This document shows positions 8,293-17,565 of a stretch of 64,000 bases of DNA, piece after piece. The position numbers and the translations under genes are program-made. The notes beneath the pieces are model-generated. The model was not told the DNA's origin and did not search any database. It worked only from the letters and a program-made list of their open reading frames with translations. Numbering within the stretch: position 1 is the stretch's first letter; the number at the start of each line of letters is the position of its first letter. The stretch spans positions 248,001 through 312,000 of the forward strand of contig NZ_SEMD01000001.1 in NCBI RefSeq assembly GCF_004153165.1, written 5' to 3'. Origin of the DNA: Sporolactobacillus sp. THM7-4. GTDB taxonomy: Bacteria; Bacillota; Bacilli; Bacillales; Sporolactobacillaceae.

Positions 8293-9150
8293 ATGTACGA
8301 GACAGAAGAGTTTAACAAAAATGGGTTTCATTTTTATCGGATGAAGGGTGGAACCTCTTATGTGGATGTATGCCCGGAGCGCGGCGGGATGGTTACGGCC
8401 TTCAACGCGGATGGCGAAGATGTCTTGTTCATGAATGAGGCGACGCTGTTTGATACGAGCAAAAATGTCCGCGGCGGTATTCCTGTGCTTTTTCCGATCG
8501 CCGGACAGCTGACGAATCACACGTACAAATGGAAAGGTACCTCTTATCAGATGGCGAATCACGGACTCGCGCGGACGCGGCCTTGGACGGTTGCGAGCCG
8601 GCATACTGATGAGAACCACGCTGAGCTGACTCTGTCCTTTCAAAGTAATGAGGAAACCCGCGAATCTTATCCGTTTGATTTCGAGGTGCTGCTGACTTAC
8701 GCTTTGGCCGGCGGAAAACTGAGCATTAAACAGAGGATTAAAAATCTCTCGCCGGATCCGATGCCCGTCTACCCGGGATACCACCCCTACTTTGCGATCA
8801 AGGATAAAACAATAAGTTTAAAAACCGAAGCGACGCAGTATCTTGATTACAACGATGGCCAGATCAAACCGTTCTCCGGTACGATTGATCTGAACGGACT
8901 GAAAGAATCCGTTGTTCTGAAAAACGGATCAATCGAGGCAGACTTCAATTCAGCAAAAAAATTAGTCATTGATGCGGATCAGGCGTTCCGCTATTCCGTG
9001 CTGTGGGTTGAAGGCGACCAGCCGTTTGTTTGCATTGAACCGTGGACAGCGAGGACAAACGCGCTGAATGACGACCCGAGCAGTCTGCAGCTGGTTAAAC
9101 CGGACAAACCGTTGGAATTGAGAGTTTCGATTGCCCTGGCAAACCGATAA
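8293..9150 (+). CDS. Aldose 1-epimerase family protein (hexose mutarotase-like)
   Basis: A 285-residue galactose-mutarotase-fold protein. Typical features are the N-terminal ERGGMVTAF segment, RGGIPVLFP (about residues 58-66), the NHGLAR motif, GYHPYF (an active-site histidine, about 164-169) and FVCIEPWTARTNAL near the end. It resembles LacX-like or hexose-phosphate mutarotases more than secreted GalM. I chose ATG 8293 because AGGTG lies six bases before it; a GTG at 8284 has no site. It stands alone between the glycosylation operon and a convergent SIR2-like gene and ends in a strong hairpin. The sugar is unknown. Confidence 0.85.
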   Translation: MYETEEFNKNGFHFYRMKGGTSYVDVCPERGGMVTAFNADGEDVLFMNEATLFDTSKNVRGGIPVLFPIAGQLTNHTYKWKGTSYQMANHGLARTRPWTVASRHTDENHAELTLSFQSNEETRESYPFDFEVLLTYALAGGKLSIKQRIKNLSPDPMPVYPGYHPYFAIKDKTISLKTEATQYLDYNDGQIKPFSGTIDLNGLKESVVLKNGSIEADFNSAKKLVIDADQAFRYSVLWVEGDQPFVCIEPWTARTNALNDDPSSLQLVKPDKPLELRVSIALANR

Positions 9151-9201
9151 GAATTCTCTACCCAGGTACTGGTTTATGATGAACAAAAAATTGTGCTTAT
9201 G

Positions 9202-9245
9202 GAATGAACTTTTCCGTGATTGTAAGGAAAAGTTCATTCTTTTTT
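9202..9245 (+). terminator. Terminator-like hairpin, member of the GAACTTTTC dispersed hairpin family
   Basis: A perfect 14-bp stem (GAATGAACTTTTCC / GGAAAAGTTCATTC) with a ten-base loop and six T residues after it: a good terminator for the mutarotase gene. Stem and part of the loop (ATTGTAAG) resemble hairpins at 43931, 52128 and 60687, so it also belongs to a repeat family. Confidence 0.8.
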
Positions 9246-9252
9246 CATTCTT

Positions 9253-9367
9253 TGGCTTGCGCGCTTTTTTTGGCCTTCATGCCATTTTTCGGCCTGCGCG
9301 CGTTTTTTTTCGTCTTTCATGTCATTTTTTGACCTGCACACGATTTATCCGGCCCACATCTATTTCA
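9253..9367. repeat. Degenerate ~20-bp tandem units next to the 9202 hairpin
   Basis: About six units beginning GGC(C/T)T and ending in a T-run, alternating GCGCGC and CATGCC/CATGTC centres. The period is near 20 bases. It separates the hairpin from the 3' end of the SIR2-like gene. No coding sense is apparent. Confidence 0.55.
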
Positions 9368-9428
9368 GCCCTTCCCCTAATCATCACTGGAAAATCCGGA
9401 TCTTCAGCCCACTCTCCAGCGCCTTCGC

Positions 9429-11054
9429 TCACCACACTTTCAGCATCTCCTTCACTTTTTCCTTATCCGCTTTTCCGTTTTCGAGAAACACATTCGGGAA
9501 ACCCGCCCCGTATCCGCGCACATTTTCTTCGCCAAACAGGTCGGCGACCCGACTGCAGGTACCGGCGAGGCTCGATTGGCTGTGCATTTTGCAATAATCC
9601 CGCAGTTCGGTGCCGTACATCCACCCCTCTTCCGCCTGCCGGTCGAAGCCGATTACCGAGCATTTGACTTTGTCACCGTCCATTTTTCGGCGGGCGGCGA
9701 GCAGGCTTCTGTAAATAAAATCGTCCTCAGGAAGCGAGTATCCGGCAAAGATGATGTGCCGGGCTTTTTCGATCGCCACCTTCATATCGCTCTGGATTTC
9801 TTTGATGAATGACGGTTGTTCATCCTTGAATTGAGTCTGCATCGAAATCGGCGTATGGTGAGCCTCGGTGATTGTCCCGCAGTGAGTGCATTGCACCGCG
9901 TCATAGATGCCTTCGTCGATCGCTTTTTTCTCCTCGAACGAACGGGGTTTCCGCGGGGAGAGCGAGGGAAGGATTTGCGGGGGAAAAAGGCTCTCCGAAT
10001 AGATGTCCCATTTATCTCCGAGAGAAAAAGTCAGCTTACCGCACTTCGGGCATTCCCTGAAACCGTGGCAGCCATGCGGGAAATAGAACTTGCCGATCCG
10101 GACTCTGCGTCCGGCTCTGTTTCCCGGATCGTTCAGCTGGCGGACGGCGGTCTCGTTCATCGGAAACCACGCGGCAGGCGTCCTGCCGTCTACCTGGCGG
10201 ATCGCCATAAAATGAGCGAGATCGGTAAACAGATGAATCGGCCGGGACTGATCGCCGGCTTTTTCCTGATCTTCTGCTGTATCGTTTAGTTCTTTCTGGG
10301 CATTGAAAATCAGCCATAAAAGGAGCGGATCCCAGTTCATGGAGATGACTGCATAGCTGAACAAATAAAAGCGCCGGTCATCGTAACCGTGTCCCTGTTC
10401 AGCCGCCCGGTCAGCGCCTTCCTCCAGCATCAAACGGGCCAGCACCCTGGCAAATCCGTAATATTGTTCGTAGACTCTGACCGATAATTCATTTTTTATC
10501 AACTCGCGGAATCCGATCACATGGAACAGCTGTGTCAGCATATCTACGGTCCGTCTGGCTGCGATCAGCCGGTCAAGGGTGATAAACTGCTGTTCAACTT
10601 CGATGCCGTTTCGCGACCGGATATGCATGTCAAGGAGATTGTACAGATCCTTAAGGCTGAAATTTCTGTCGTGGTTCCGCGGGCAGCGCTCGATCACTTT
10701 CCTGACAGCGCGCCAGTCATACAATCGTCTCAGATGCTCCGCACGCTTTTCCGATATGCGGAGCGTCCGTTCAGCGTCACTCTCTCCGTCCTTATCATCC
10801 GAGTCAACAAGCTGAAGAAATACCTTTAATTCTTTTTGTACTTGTCTTGACGCCTTTGGAACGGCTTTTTGAATGGCCCGGTCGAGACTGGATACACCCG
10901 GCTCCTCATTTACGGATGATTGGGCCTCCGCCAGTATCTGAAACGTCTGACCCAGTTCATTTGTCAGCCTCATTTTAAGCGGTTCAGTTGTTCCCGCTCC
11001 CCAAAAAATGACGGTTTCCGGCCAGTACGGACGATATTTTTCATATTCACTCAT
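9429..11054 (-). CDS. SIR2-like domain protein with zinc ribbon
   Basis: A 541-residue protein. An NAD-binding GAGTT motif lies at residues 19-22, SMNWDPLL near 238-245 (where sirtuins have a TTNYD-like segment), FPHG near 326-329, a zinc ribbon CPKC (335-338) plus CTHC (389-392), and a C-terminal FAGYSLPEDD (436-445), the usual end of the SIR2-like fold. Large bacterial SIR2-like proteins often act as NAD-depleting effectors in antiphage systems, but many are uncharacterised. I chose ATG 11054 because GAGGGTG precedes it; the upstream ATG lacks a site. No clear partner gene is adjacent. Defence function is inference. Confidence 0.75.
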   Translation of the reverse strand: MSEYEKYRPYWPETVIFWGAGTTEPLKMRLTNELGQTFQILAEAQSSVNEEPGVSSLDRAIQKAVPKASRQVQKELKVFLQLVDSDDKDGESDAERTLRISEKRAEHLRRLYDWRAVRKVIERCPRNHDRNFSLKDLYNLLDMHIRSRNGIEVEQQFITLDRLIAARRTVDMLTQLFHVIGFRELIKNELSVRVYEQYYGFARVLARLMLEEGADRAAEQGHGYDDRRFYLFSYAVISMNWDPLLLWLIFNAQKELNDTAEDQEKAGDQSRPIHLFTDLAHFMAIRQVDGRTPAAWFPMNETAVRQLNDPGNRAGRRVRIGKFYFPHGCHGFRECPKCGKLTFSLGDKWDIYSESLFPPQILPSLSPRKPRSFEEKKAIDEGIYDAVQCTHCGTITEAHHTPISMQTQFKDEQPSFIKEIQSDMKVAIEKARHIIFAGYSLPEDDFIYRSLLAARRKMDGDKVKCSVIGFDRQAEEGWMYGTELRDYCKMHSQSSLAGTCSRVADLFGEENVRGYGAGFPNVFLENGKADKEKVKEMLKVW

Positions 11055-11422
11055 TAAATTCACCCTCGAAATCATCAACCACTCTCATCATCCCTTTCCA
11101 CCCAGTCTGTGAAAAACGCATCAACTTTTTCAGGCGAATTCATGACTGGTCGCGACCGAAAGACTTCAGGTGTTATTATTCCCATGGCATTTGAAAACTG
11201 CTGATCATTCTCCGATTTTTATCCCGCCTTAACGGACTTAAGACCCTTATTGATGGAAGCTTAAATTTTAAAAATTTTACTTTATCTCTGTCCCCATGTC
11301 ATGATTTGGGTTATAATGGATAAATAAAGCGCTTACCCTGTTTATTTTTTACTTTCTACAGCGCAGAATGAAAGCACATCTTTTTTTAACCTTTTTCGAC
11401 TAACGATGAGGAAGAGACCGCC
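11055..11422. other. 368-bp divergent gap
   Basis: Intergenic region between the SIR2-like gene and the divergent pRiA4b-like gene. A TTATAAT box lies near 11310. A CTGTCCCCAT string near 11287 resembles REP-type GGGGACAG sequences. No gene seen. Confidence 0.4.
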
Positions 11423-13102
11423 ATGATTTATCAATTGAAGATCACGTTAAAAGGCAAGCATCCGACTGTCTGGATCCGCTTTCGATTAGATAGCAAAACA
11501 ACATTTCAGGAACTTCACGAATATATCCAGGTTGCTTTTGCCTGCCATGAGGAGATTCATGAATTTGTGCTGCCGAATACAGTCGACAACACCGAAATGA
11601 ATAATTCTTTTCGAACCATTTTTCCCGGATTTGTTCCTCCTGGTTTTATTCATCATTTGATCAAACTTGCTCCAAGGCGCTCCAGCTGGGGAAACCCGCT
11701 TAATCAGACCGTCTTTGATGAAAGGGATTACAGTCTGGAACAATTGTTAAACATTCCGGGAAATAAGGGAATATACACGATTGGGAGTGAACAGAACAGG
11801 GAATACGAGATTTTGCTTGAAGGGATTTTTACTTCCGGAAAGCGTTTTTCTCCTCTCATATGTACCCAAATCAGTGCCGGATTTGCCGGCCGGCTGAAGA
11901 AAACATCACCTTTGAATTTCAGCAGGGAGGGTGTCGTCACTCACTCAGCCAGTAACCACTTAAAAGTTATTTTGGAAGCCATGAATCAGGCGCTCCATAC
12001 ATGTCAACACAATAAATTGAATGAAAAGAATCAGGTCAAGGCGTGCCGCTTCGCCAAAGATAAAAATCAGTGGCAGGAACTGCTTTCTGTCAGCAGCCAG
12101 TTAAACAAACTGCAGCCCTGGAAATGGCTCGCTTCCAATCAATTGATTGTTGTCGATCTTCCAGGTATGAACGACCGGGCCTATTGCTGTATACTGGGCA
12201 GCGGCGGCGAGGAGTTCGGTCTTGCCGCCTATATTGGCAGGGACGGGCTCTACGCGCTGAATCAGACGTTTCAGGAGATGGATGAGAGCAACTATTTTAA
12301 TATTCTGCGTCATCAGCGCGGATTCCATGTTTCTTTTACCAGTCTCGATCAACTGACAGATAAGGATCACCATTTGATTAAACACTCGGGTTTTCGTTTC
12401 CGGGGGAAAAAGCAGTGGCCGATGTTTCGCAGCTGCATTCCCGGATACTATACGTGGTATCTTGAAAACGACGAGATTCTCCTTCTCAAACTGATTATCG
12501 AGCAGGTAATTGAAGCGGCAAAATGGGCGCAATCGGCCCCCGAACAGATTCCGCCCTATGATGCGGATCGGTGGTTTTTAAGAACTTATCGAAACAATAA
12601 TGATAATCACTTTGAGTGGGAAACTCAATTTACCGAACCGGAACGCGACATGAAACCCTGGTCAAAAGATGTACCGCTCTATGAGACGGAAATGGCATTA
12701 AAAAGGCTGAAAAAAAGCACCTCAGCTTCTAAGGAATGGAGCGAACTCGATACGTTTTATATCACCAAACCCGCTCAGGAAAAAGAAGGTACACGACCTT
12801 TTTATCCTAAATTATTTGTCGTCGTTGACCACCGGCTGGGGTTCGTCATTTACTATGAAATGATCGATCCCAAATCGATCGCGGATCAAACGTTGTACGA
12901 ACGAACCATTCAGCATTTATTCCTTAATTTTATAAAAAAAACAGGACACCGGCCAAGCGGTATTATGATTGAGGACGAGAGGCTTCTCTATATCCTCCGG
13001 CCATTGTGCCGGACGCTGGGCATCCTGTGCAGCAAAACAGAAAAACTGCACCATATAGCCGAAGTTCGACACGACATGAAACAATTAGACACCCCACAAT
13101 AA
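11423..13102 (+). CDS. pRiA4b ORF-3-like domain protein
   Basis: A 559-residue protein. Residues 1-170 match the plasmid pRiA4b ORF-3-like fold: it opens YQLKITLKGKHPTVWIRF, then LHEYIQVAFAC. The middle (about 185-370) and the end (about 425-545; KLFVVVDHRLGFVIYYEMI) look like conserved uncharacterised domains; I believe the end is of the DUF6930 type, less surely. No membrane or signal segment. pRiA4b-like domains are common in mobile or accessory DNA, but their function is unknown. The ATG follows GAGGAAGAG. It is convergent with csrA and lies in the insert that separates csrA from hag. Confidence 0.75.
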   Translation: MIYQLKITLKGKHPTVWIRFRLDSKTTFQELHEYIQVAFACHEEIHEFVLPNTVDNTEMNNSFRTIFPGFVPPGFIHHLIKLAPRRSSWGNPLNQTVFDERDYSLEQLLNIPGNKGIYTIGSEQNREYEILLEGIFTSGKRFSPLICTQISAGFAGRLKKTSPLNFSREGVVTHSASNHLKVILEAMNQALHTCQHNKLNEKNQVKACRFAKDKNQWQELLSVSSQLNKLQPWKWLASNQLIVVDLPGMNDRAYCCILGSGGEEFGLAAYIGRDGLYALNQTFQEMDESNYFNILRHQRGFHVSFTSLDQLTDKDHHLIKHSGFRFRGKKQWPMFRSCIPGYYTWYLENDEILLLKLIIEQVIEAAKWAQSAPEQIPPYDADRWFLRTYRNNNDNHFEWETQFTEPERDMKPWSKDVPLYETEMALKRLKKSTSASKEWSELDTFYITKPAQEKEGTRPFYPKLFVVVDHRLGFVIYYEMIDPKSIADQTLYERTIQHLFLNFIKKTGHRPSGIMIEDERLLYILRPLCRTLGILCSKTEKLHHIAEVRHDMKQLDTPQ

Positions 13103-13148
13103 AACAGGGTTCTAATCCCTTTTTAAGCTGTCTTACTCTTTTAACTTC

Positions 13149-13187
13149 AAAAAAAACAGGCTTGGCCGGTAAGTTCCTCGCTGCCTG
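13149..13187 (-). terminator. Terminator after csrA
   Basis: On the minus strand CAGGC and GCCTG enclose about 21 bases and are followed by an eight-base T-run. It lies ten bases after the csrA stop, so the flgM-to-csrA transcript ends here instead of continuing to hag. Confidence 0.65.
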
Positions 13188-13196
13188 TGTTTCGTT

Positions 13197-13442
13197 TCAT
13201 TCATGGTTTTTTTCTTTTTTTATTGCCTTTATCGCGGTCAGAATCTCTTCAGATAAACGGCCTGCAGCAGCCTGGCTGTTTTCTTTCTGAATCGCGTCAT
13301 AGACTTCCTGACGATGGATATCGATCTCGCGTGGGGCTTTGATTCCAAGCTTGATCTGATCCCCGTCGACCGCAATGATCCTGACTTCAATAGTGTCTCC
13401 GATTTTAATCGACTGGCCGGGCTTACGGGTCAGAACAAGCAT
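13197..13442 (-). CDS. csrA: Carbon storage regulator CsrA
   Basis: An 81-residue RNA-binding regulator. It starts [12 protein letters not shown], has GDTIEVRI and the [19 protein letters not shown] stretch typical of CsrA, and ends in a charged tail. It represses hag translation by binding GGA motifs at the ribosome binding site; FliW relieves it. The ATG directly abuts the fliW stop (TAGATG), so translation is coupled. The hag target has been moved 11 kb away by an insert, but its leader keeps the expected sites. Confidence 0.97.
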   Translation of the reverse strand: MLVLTRKPGQSIKIGDTIEVRIIAVDGDQIKLGIKAPREIDIHRQEVYDAIQKENSQAAAGRLSEEILTAIKAIKKEKNHE

Positions 13443-13892
13443 CTACTTCACTTCCTTTACTTTGGATGCTGCCTTTTCCGACATCAGTCGGTGCCGAAGT
13501 CCATAGCGGGAGTGGTCCGGAATATACTGTTTACCGATTCTTTCACGCCTGTTGATGATGATTGGTGCCCTTAAATTTACCGTTGACTCCGGGAACGGTC
13601 TCTGAATACTGACGATTACCCAGACTGAGACATCCTCTTCAGATCGGATCCTGAGCTGCTTTACAAAATGGTCGGGAAGGTCGACACTGTATTTCTCAAA
13701 GAAAAGGAAGGGCGAGGTCACAATAAAAGCTGTTTCCGGTTCATCGACGGACTGAAGGATAAAGAAAGCTTCGCCAAACGGTTGAAGAATAAACCGTCTC
13801 TCATCCAGAAAGCCGGGCAGGCCATTGGGGAACGATAAAATATCTTTGTCTTCGATTTCCAGTTCGCCATAATATTTCGTCTCGGTTTTCAT
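13443..13892 (-). CDS. fliW: Flagellar assembly factor FliW
   Basis: A 149-residue protein with the family core: MKTETKYYGELEI, SFPNGLPGFLDERRF and the VNLRAPIIIN segment near the C-terminus. FliW binds CsrA and also binds free flagellin, forming the switch that ties flagellin synthesis to export. I chose ATG 13892, which aligns with known FliW starts and has AAAGGAT upstream; an in-frame ATG at 13919 would add nine residues. The B. subtilis gene yviE, normally between flgL and fliW, is absent; that 230-base gap holds no gene. Confidence 0.96.
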   Translation of the reverse strand: MKTETKYYGELEIEDKDILSFPNGLPGFLDERRFILQPFGEAFFILQSVDEPETAFIVTSPFLFFEKYSVDLPDHFVKQLRIRSEEDVSVWVIVSIQRPFPESTVNLRAPIIINRRERIGKQYIPDHSRYGLRHRLMSEKAASKVKEVK

Positions 13893-14119
13893 AACAGCAC
13901 TATCCTTTCTGATCGACAAACGTGCCCGCGGCTTTTATCTCAAGTGGCAGGTATTGTTTCATGCCGATGACTGCATGTCCGGGTTGACGGGTATATTCCG
14001 ATCTGCGGGGTTCGCCGGTTTGACAGGAGACTGCATCTGCCATCCCCTTTGATTATAAAAAAACTGACTTAAAGCTTATGAGACAGATTTACCTTAAATC
14101 CGGACGCTCAAACAGCTGA

Positions 14120-15016
14120 TCACTTTAAAAAGTCGACCAGGGATGTCTGAATAATGCGTGCGCCGACAGACAGAGCAGCCGTGTAAACATTTTGTTGCTG
14201 ATTGAGTTTGACGATTGTCTCGGCATAATCGGCATCCTCGTTATTGGACATGATTTTCGTCGCAATCGTTTTTTGGGTATCAAGGCGGTTTTTTATCATA
14301 CTGATCCGGTTTGAATTGCCTCCTGATGCGGTCTGGGCACCCGTCACGGCATCCAGATGACGATCGATTTTATCTAAATACGCGCTGATAGCGGGCCCGT
14401 TTGAATCAGGATTGTTTAACGTATCCCTTAAATCCTTCAGATCGGAAAACAGGGAGGCCGAAAATACCTGGCCAGGATCAACGTTTATCGGAACTGTCAT
14501 ACCGTCGTTGACAGGAATAGTCAGAACGGGATTCGCAAGCGCTTTTGCATTGATTGACACATTTCCCGAACTGTCCTCAGTCAGCAAAACGTTTTGCGTG
14601 TCTTTTCCACTGAAAATATACTGCCCGCCTACCTGAGTGTTACCGATCGTCACGATCTGACTGGTCAGCTGATCGACTTCTTTTGCAACAGCCGCCCGCT
14701 GATCCGATCCATAAGTGTCGTTACTCGCCTCAACCGTCAGTTCGCGGATACGATTCAATACATCGTTTACCGACGACAGGGCGCTTCCTGAACTGTCGAT
14801 CCATTTGTTTGCTGTTGATACATTATCTTCATATTTATCGATATGGCTGACATCCGTCCGGTATGATATCCCCATGGTGGCGACCACCGGATCCTGGGAA
14901 GGGCGTGTGATCTTCTTTCCGGACGCGAGCTGATCCTGATAGTCAGCAACTTTGCCATAACCACTGGAAATCTGCCGCAATATACTGTTCGTCATCATGC
15001 TTTGTGTGATACGCAT
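14120..15016 (-). CDS. flgL: Flagellar hook-associated protein 3 (FlgL)
   Basis: A 298-residue flagellin-like junction protein. The N-terminus (MRITQSMMTNSILRQ, then YQDQLASGKKITRPSQDP) and the C-terminal helix (YAETIVKLNQQQNVYTAAL) match FlgL. It joins the hook to the filament with FlgK and is exported without a signal peptide. It follows flgK by six bases, and the ATG has GGGGTGATG upstream, so the two are cotranscribed. Length is normal. Confidence 0.96.
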   Translation of the reverse strand: MRITQSMMTNSILRQISSGYGKVADYQDQLASGKKITRPSQDPVVATMGISYRTDVSHIDKYEDNVSTANKWIDSSGSALSSVNDVLNRIRELTVEASNDTYGSDQRAAVAKEVDQLTSQIVTIGNTQVGGQYIFSGKDTQNVLLTEDSSGNVSINAKALANPVLTIPVNDGMTVPINVDPGQVFSASLFSDLKDLRDTLNNPDSNGPAISAYLDKIDRHLDAVTGAQTASGGNSNRISMIKNRLDTQKTIATKIMSNNEDADYAETIVKLNQQQNVYTAALSVGARIIQTSLVDFLK

Positions 15017-15022
15017 CGCTCA

Positions 15023-16546
15023 TCACCCCATCTTGTTAATCAGTGTATCCAGGATCGTATCCAGCGTGGTCACAACTTTTGCCGCCGCACTATATGAATG
15101 TTGGAACTGAATCAGATTCGTCAGCTCTTCATCCATCGACACTCCACTGATCGACGAGCGGCGGTTTTGCGCCGCGTCAAGCATCGTCGCGGAGTTACCG
15201 GCAAACTGTTCAGCGGATTGAGCGTTTACCCCTATCTGTCCGATCAGATTCTGCAGATAACTTTTGAGTGTGCCTGTTTTTCCTGACCGATCGATATCAT
15301 ATGAGTCGGTGGCGATCACGTTGGCCATCTCCATGGCGCTCGTGTTATCGCCGCCAGGTTCGCCACTTTTGTTCGACACAACGTCGCTGCCCTTCAGGTT
15401 TTCGTTGACATGAATGGTTGTTGCAGTTACCGTTCCCGCCTGATTCGGATCAAGGGTTGTGCCATGAAAAAAAGTGCCCTTGTTCGAATCATAACCGGCG
15501 CTTTTCTGATAGGCGGCGTTAAACTGATCAGCGAGTGTACCCGCCATGTTATCGAGGCTTTTAAGTACAGATGGAAAATCAACCGTATAGGCGTCAACGA
15601 GGCCCTGAAGCTTGCCGGACATTTTCGCTGCAGCAGAATCTGCTGAATCGGTCAGGACAGCCGTGCCGCCGGGAACCGCCATTGTAATCTTTACCTGATA
15701 AGATCCATTTGCTGCAGAAATATCCGGCTCGAGATGTGTACTCGTCAGGGTGTCCGCGTTGACCAGAACGGCTGGCGGCTGATACGAAGCCCCGTTCTGA
15801 TTGACAATTTCAATCGAGTACTTCCCCTCGGCAAGTGGTGACGGATTGCCGCCGCTCTTAACCGCTGACACTTTAATAGTTACAAGTTGCGAAAGTTTAT
15901 CGGTCAGGGCGTCACGCTGGTCATACAGATCGTTGGTCACTAAGCCGTTCGCTTCCTGAACGGTTATTTCCTTATTCAGGTCATTAATCTGATCGGAATA
16001 TGTATTAATCATATTCGTATTTTCAGTGATTTGCTGATTCAGATTATTCTGCACTTTTCCAAGTGAAAGGGCGATATAATTAAAAGTATCGGCAACTTCT
16101 TTCCCGTTTTGCAAAACAACCGAGCCGGTCCCGCTCGTCCCGGAATTTCCGGCCAGATCCTGAAGAGACTGCCAGAAACCGTCAAGCACGGATGAGATAC
16201 CCGTATCCGTCGGTTCGTTAACAATATCCTGCATCTGGCTGTACGCATCGTTCATTGCTGACCAGTAACCATTCTGATTTGAATTGTCCCTTACCTGAAG
16301 GTCTACGAACTGATCCCGGATACGGACAATGGAGTCGCCATTAACCCCTGTCCCGATCTGGCCCGCTCCCCGTGCAGCGTTGATTCCGATTCCGGGATAA
16401 GGAAGCCAGGTTGTCAGATTGACACGCTGACGGGAATAGCCATCCGTATTGGCATTTGAAATGTTATGTCCGGTCGTCTGTATGGCTTCCTGGTCAACCA
16501 ACAGCGCCTGCCGCATCATATTTAAACTTGAAAAAACAGGTATCAT
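15023..16546 (-). CDS. flgK: Flagellar hook-associated protein 1 (FlgK)
   Basis: A 507-residue hook-filament junction protein. It begins MIPVFSSLNMMRQALL and carries TTGHNISNANTDGYSRQRV near residues 25-45. The C-terminus has the SISGVSMDEELTNLIQFQH block and ends with a helix, all typical of FlgK. The central region is variable. The ATG follows GGAGG. It sits 20 bases after flgN, whose product is its export chaperone. Length fits the Bacillales family. Confidence 0.97.
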   Translation of the reverse strand: MIPVFSSLNMMRQALLVDQEAIQTTGHNISNANTDGYSRQRVNLTTWLPYPGIGINAARGAGQIGTGVNGDSIVRIRDQFVDLQVRDNSNQNGYWSAMNDAYSQMQDIVNEPTDTGISSVLDGFWQSLQDLAGNSGTSGTGSVVLQNGKEVADTFNYIALSLGKVQNNLNQQITENTNMINTYSDQINDLNKEITVQEANGLVTNDLYDQRDALTDKLSQLVTIKVSAVKSGGNPSPLAEGKYSIEIVNQNGASYQPPAVLVNADTLTSTHLEPDISAANGSYQVKITMAVPGGTAVLTDSADSAAAKMSGKLQGLVDAYTVDFPSVLKSLDNMAGTLADQFNAAYQKSAGYDSNKGTFFHGTTLDPNQAGTVTATTIHVNENLKGSDVVSNKSGEPGGDNTSAMEMANVIATDSYDIDRSGKTGTLKSYLQNLIGQIGVNAQSAEQFAGNSATMLDAAQNRRSSISGVSMDEELTNLIQFQHSYSAAAKVVTTLDTILDTLINKMG

Positions 16547-16566
16547 TTACGGAACCTCCGTCTCTG

Positions 16567-17064
16567 TTAAGCCCGGGAATCAATCCGTCCTGTATAAGGA
16601 GACGGAGCGTCATGCCCGCCATTCGGATTCCCGTAATTTGTCGGTCTGATTTGCGGCTGGAGCAGGTTCAAACTGAGTCTCACCCACTGGAGGGACTCGC
16701 GGAGCAGGTCCTGATTCAGCTGATTGGCCTGCTTCAGCGAATAAACACTGTCGACAAGCCTCTCATAAAGCTCCCGCCACTCGGCCTTCTTTTCTTCAGG
16801 GACAGCGATTCGCTCCCATTCGGAGAACATGGCTTTGCTGCCGATTCCGCCTGCATGGCGCAAGTCTTCCGACACTTCGGCTTTTCTTTTCTCCTCGAGG
16901 GATTCAAGAAGCCCGACAAGCGGCGTCTCAAGCTGGGCGATTTCGTTTACCTTCTCGTCATCCCCGCTTTTGATCGCTTCTGTCTTCTGCAAAGCCAGAT
17001 GATACAATTGATCGTTCACATCGATCAATTGTCTGACAATTGTTTTCATTCTGCCGAGTGCCAT
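16567..17064 (-). CDS. flgN: Flagellar protein FlgN (FlgK/FlgL chaperone)
   Basis: A 165-residue helical, charged protein of the FlgN/YvyG type, with SVYSLKQANQLNQDLLRESL and a disordered C-terminal tail. FlgN keeps FlgK and FlgL soluble for export. I chose ATG 17064 (MALGRMKTIV) because GAGGAG lies upstream; a longer frame to 17130 would overlap flgM and lacks a site. Position between flgM and flgK supports the call strongly, sequence alone less so because the family is divergent. Confidence 0.9.
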   Translation of the reverse strand: MALGRMKTIVRQLIDVNDQLYHLALQKTEAIKSGDDEKVNEIAQLETPLVGLLESLEEKRKAEVSEDLRHAGGIGSKAMFSEWERIAVPEEKKAEWRELYERLVDSVYSLKQANQLNQDLLRESLQWVRLSLNLLQPQIRPTNYGNPNGGHDAPSPYTGRIDSRA

Positions 17065-17114
17065 TTCTTTCACTCTCCTCGGGATCTGCTCTGCCGATTG
17101 ATCAGATCCGGTCT

Positions 17115-17387
17115 TCATCGCCGGTTCCAATAATCATACAATTTCCGGGCGACATCCTCAGATTTCACGTGATACGTTCCAGCATCCACTCTGGCTTTGA
17201 TCTGCTTCACTTTTTCCGCGCGTGCGTCTTCCAGCTTGCTTGCTCCCTGTAAACGCCTCGCCTCCGCTGAAATCTCAATCTTATCGCTGGTTGCGGCCGG
17301 TTTTTCCTGATGATCGGCGGGTTTCGCCGGATGATAGCCTTCATACGGTTGTACCGGTTGATAGCGGTTGATTTTCAATTCGATCAC
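17115..17387 (-). CDS. flgM: Anti-sigma-28 factor FlgM
   Basis: A 90-residue protein with an unstructured N-terminal half and the conserved C-terminal SigD-binding part: DKIEISAEAR, then VKQIKARVDAGTYHV and VARKLYDYWNR. FlgM holds SigD until the hook is complete and is then exported. It is the first gene of flgM-flgN-flgK-flgL-fliW-csrA and has its own SigD-type promoter upstream, which gives negative feedback. Confidence 0.95.
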   Translation of the reverse strand: MIELKINRYQPVQPYEGYHPAKPADHQEKPAATSDKIEISAEARRLQGASKLEDARAEKVKQIKARVDAGTYHVKSEDVARKLYDYWNRR

Positions 17388-17423
17388 CTCACGATGGCTT
17401 TCGATTCTCCGTTTCTGTTATTT

Positions 17424-17451
17424 ATATCGGTTCGCATTCAGTCTTTGTTTA
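17424..17451 (-). promoter_or_regulatory. SigD-type promoter of flgM
   Basis: TAAA (17451-17448), 16 bases, then ACCGATAT (17431-17424) on the minus strand, seven of eight bases of the GCCGATAT consensus. It lies about 40 bases before the flgM start, downstream of yvyF. Confidence 0.7.
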
Positions 17452-17565
17452 GTGTCGATGAATTCGTCATACTCTTTCAGATATTATATATCTATTTCAG
17501 TTTATTTTAAACGAGTCGTTTCGTCTGAATCCTCAGCCGGCCATTATTGGACGCGAAGCAGCCCG

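Noticed and set aside
8197-8784. 195-codon minus-strand frame over the mutarotase gene
   Set aside because: Antisense shadow; basic, low-quality composition and no ribosome binding site, while the plus-strand protein has clear family motifs.
16456-17133. 225-codon plus-strand frame over flgN
   Set aside because: Antisense shadow of flgN and flgK; no ribosome binding site.
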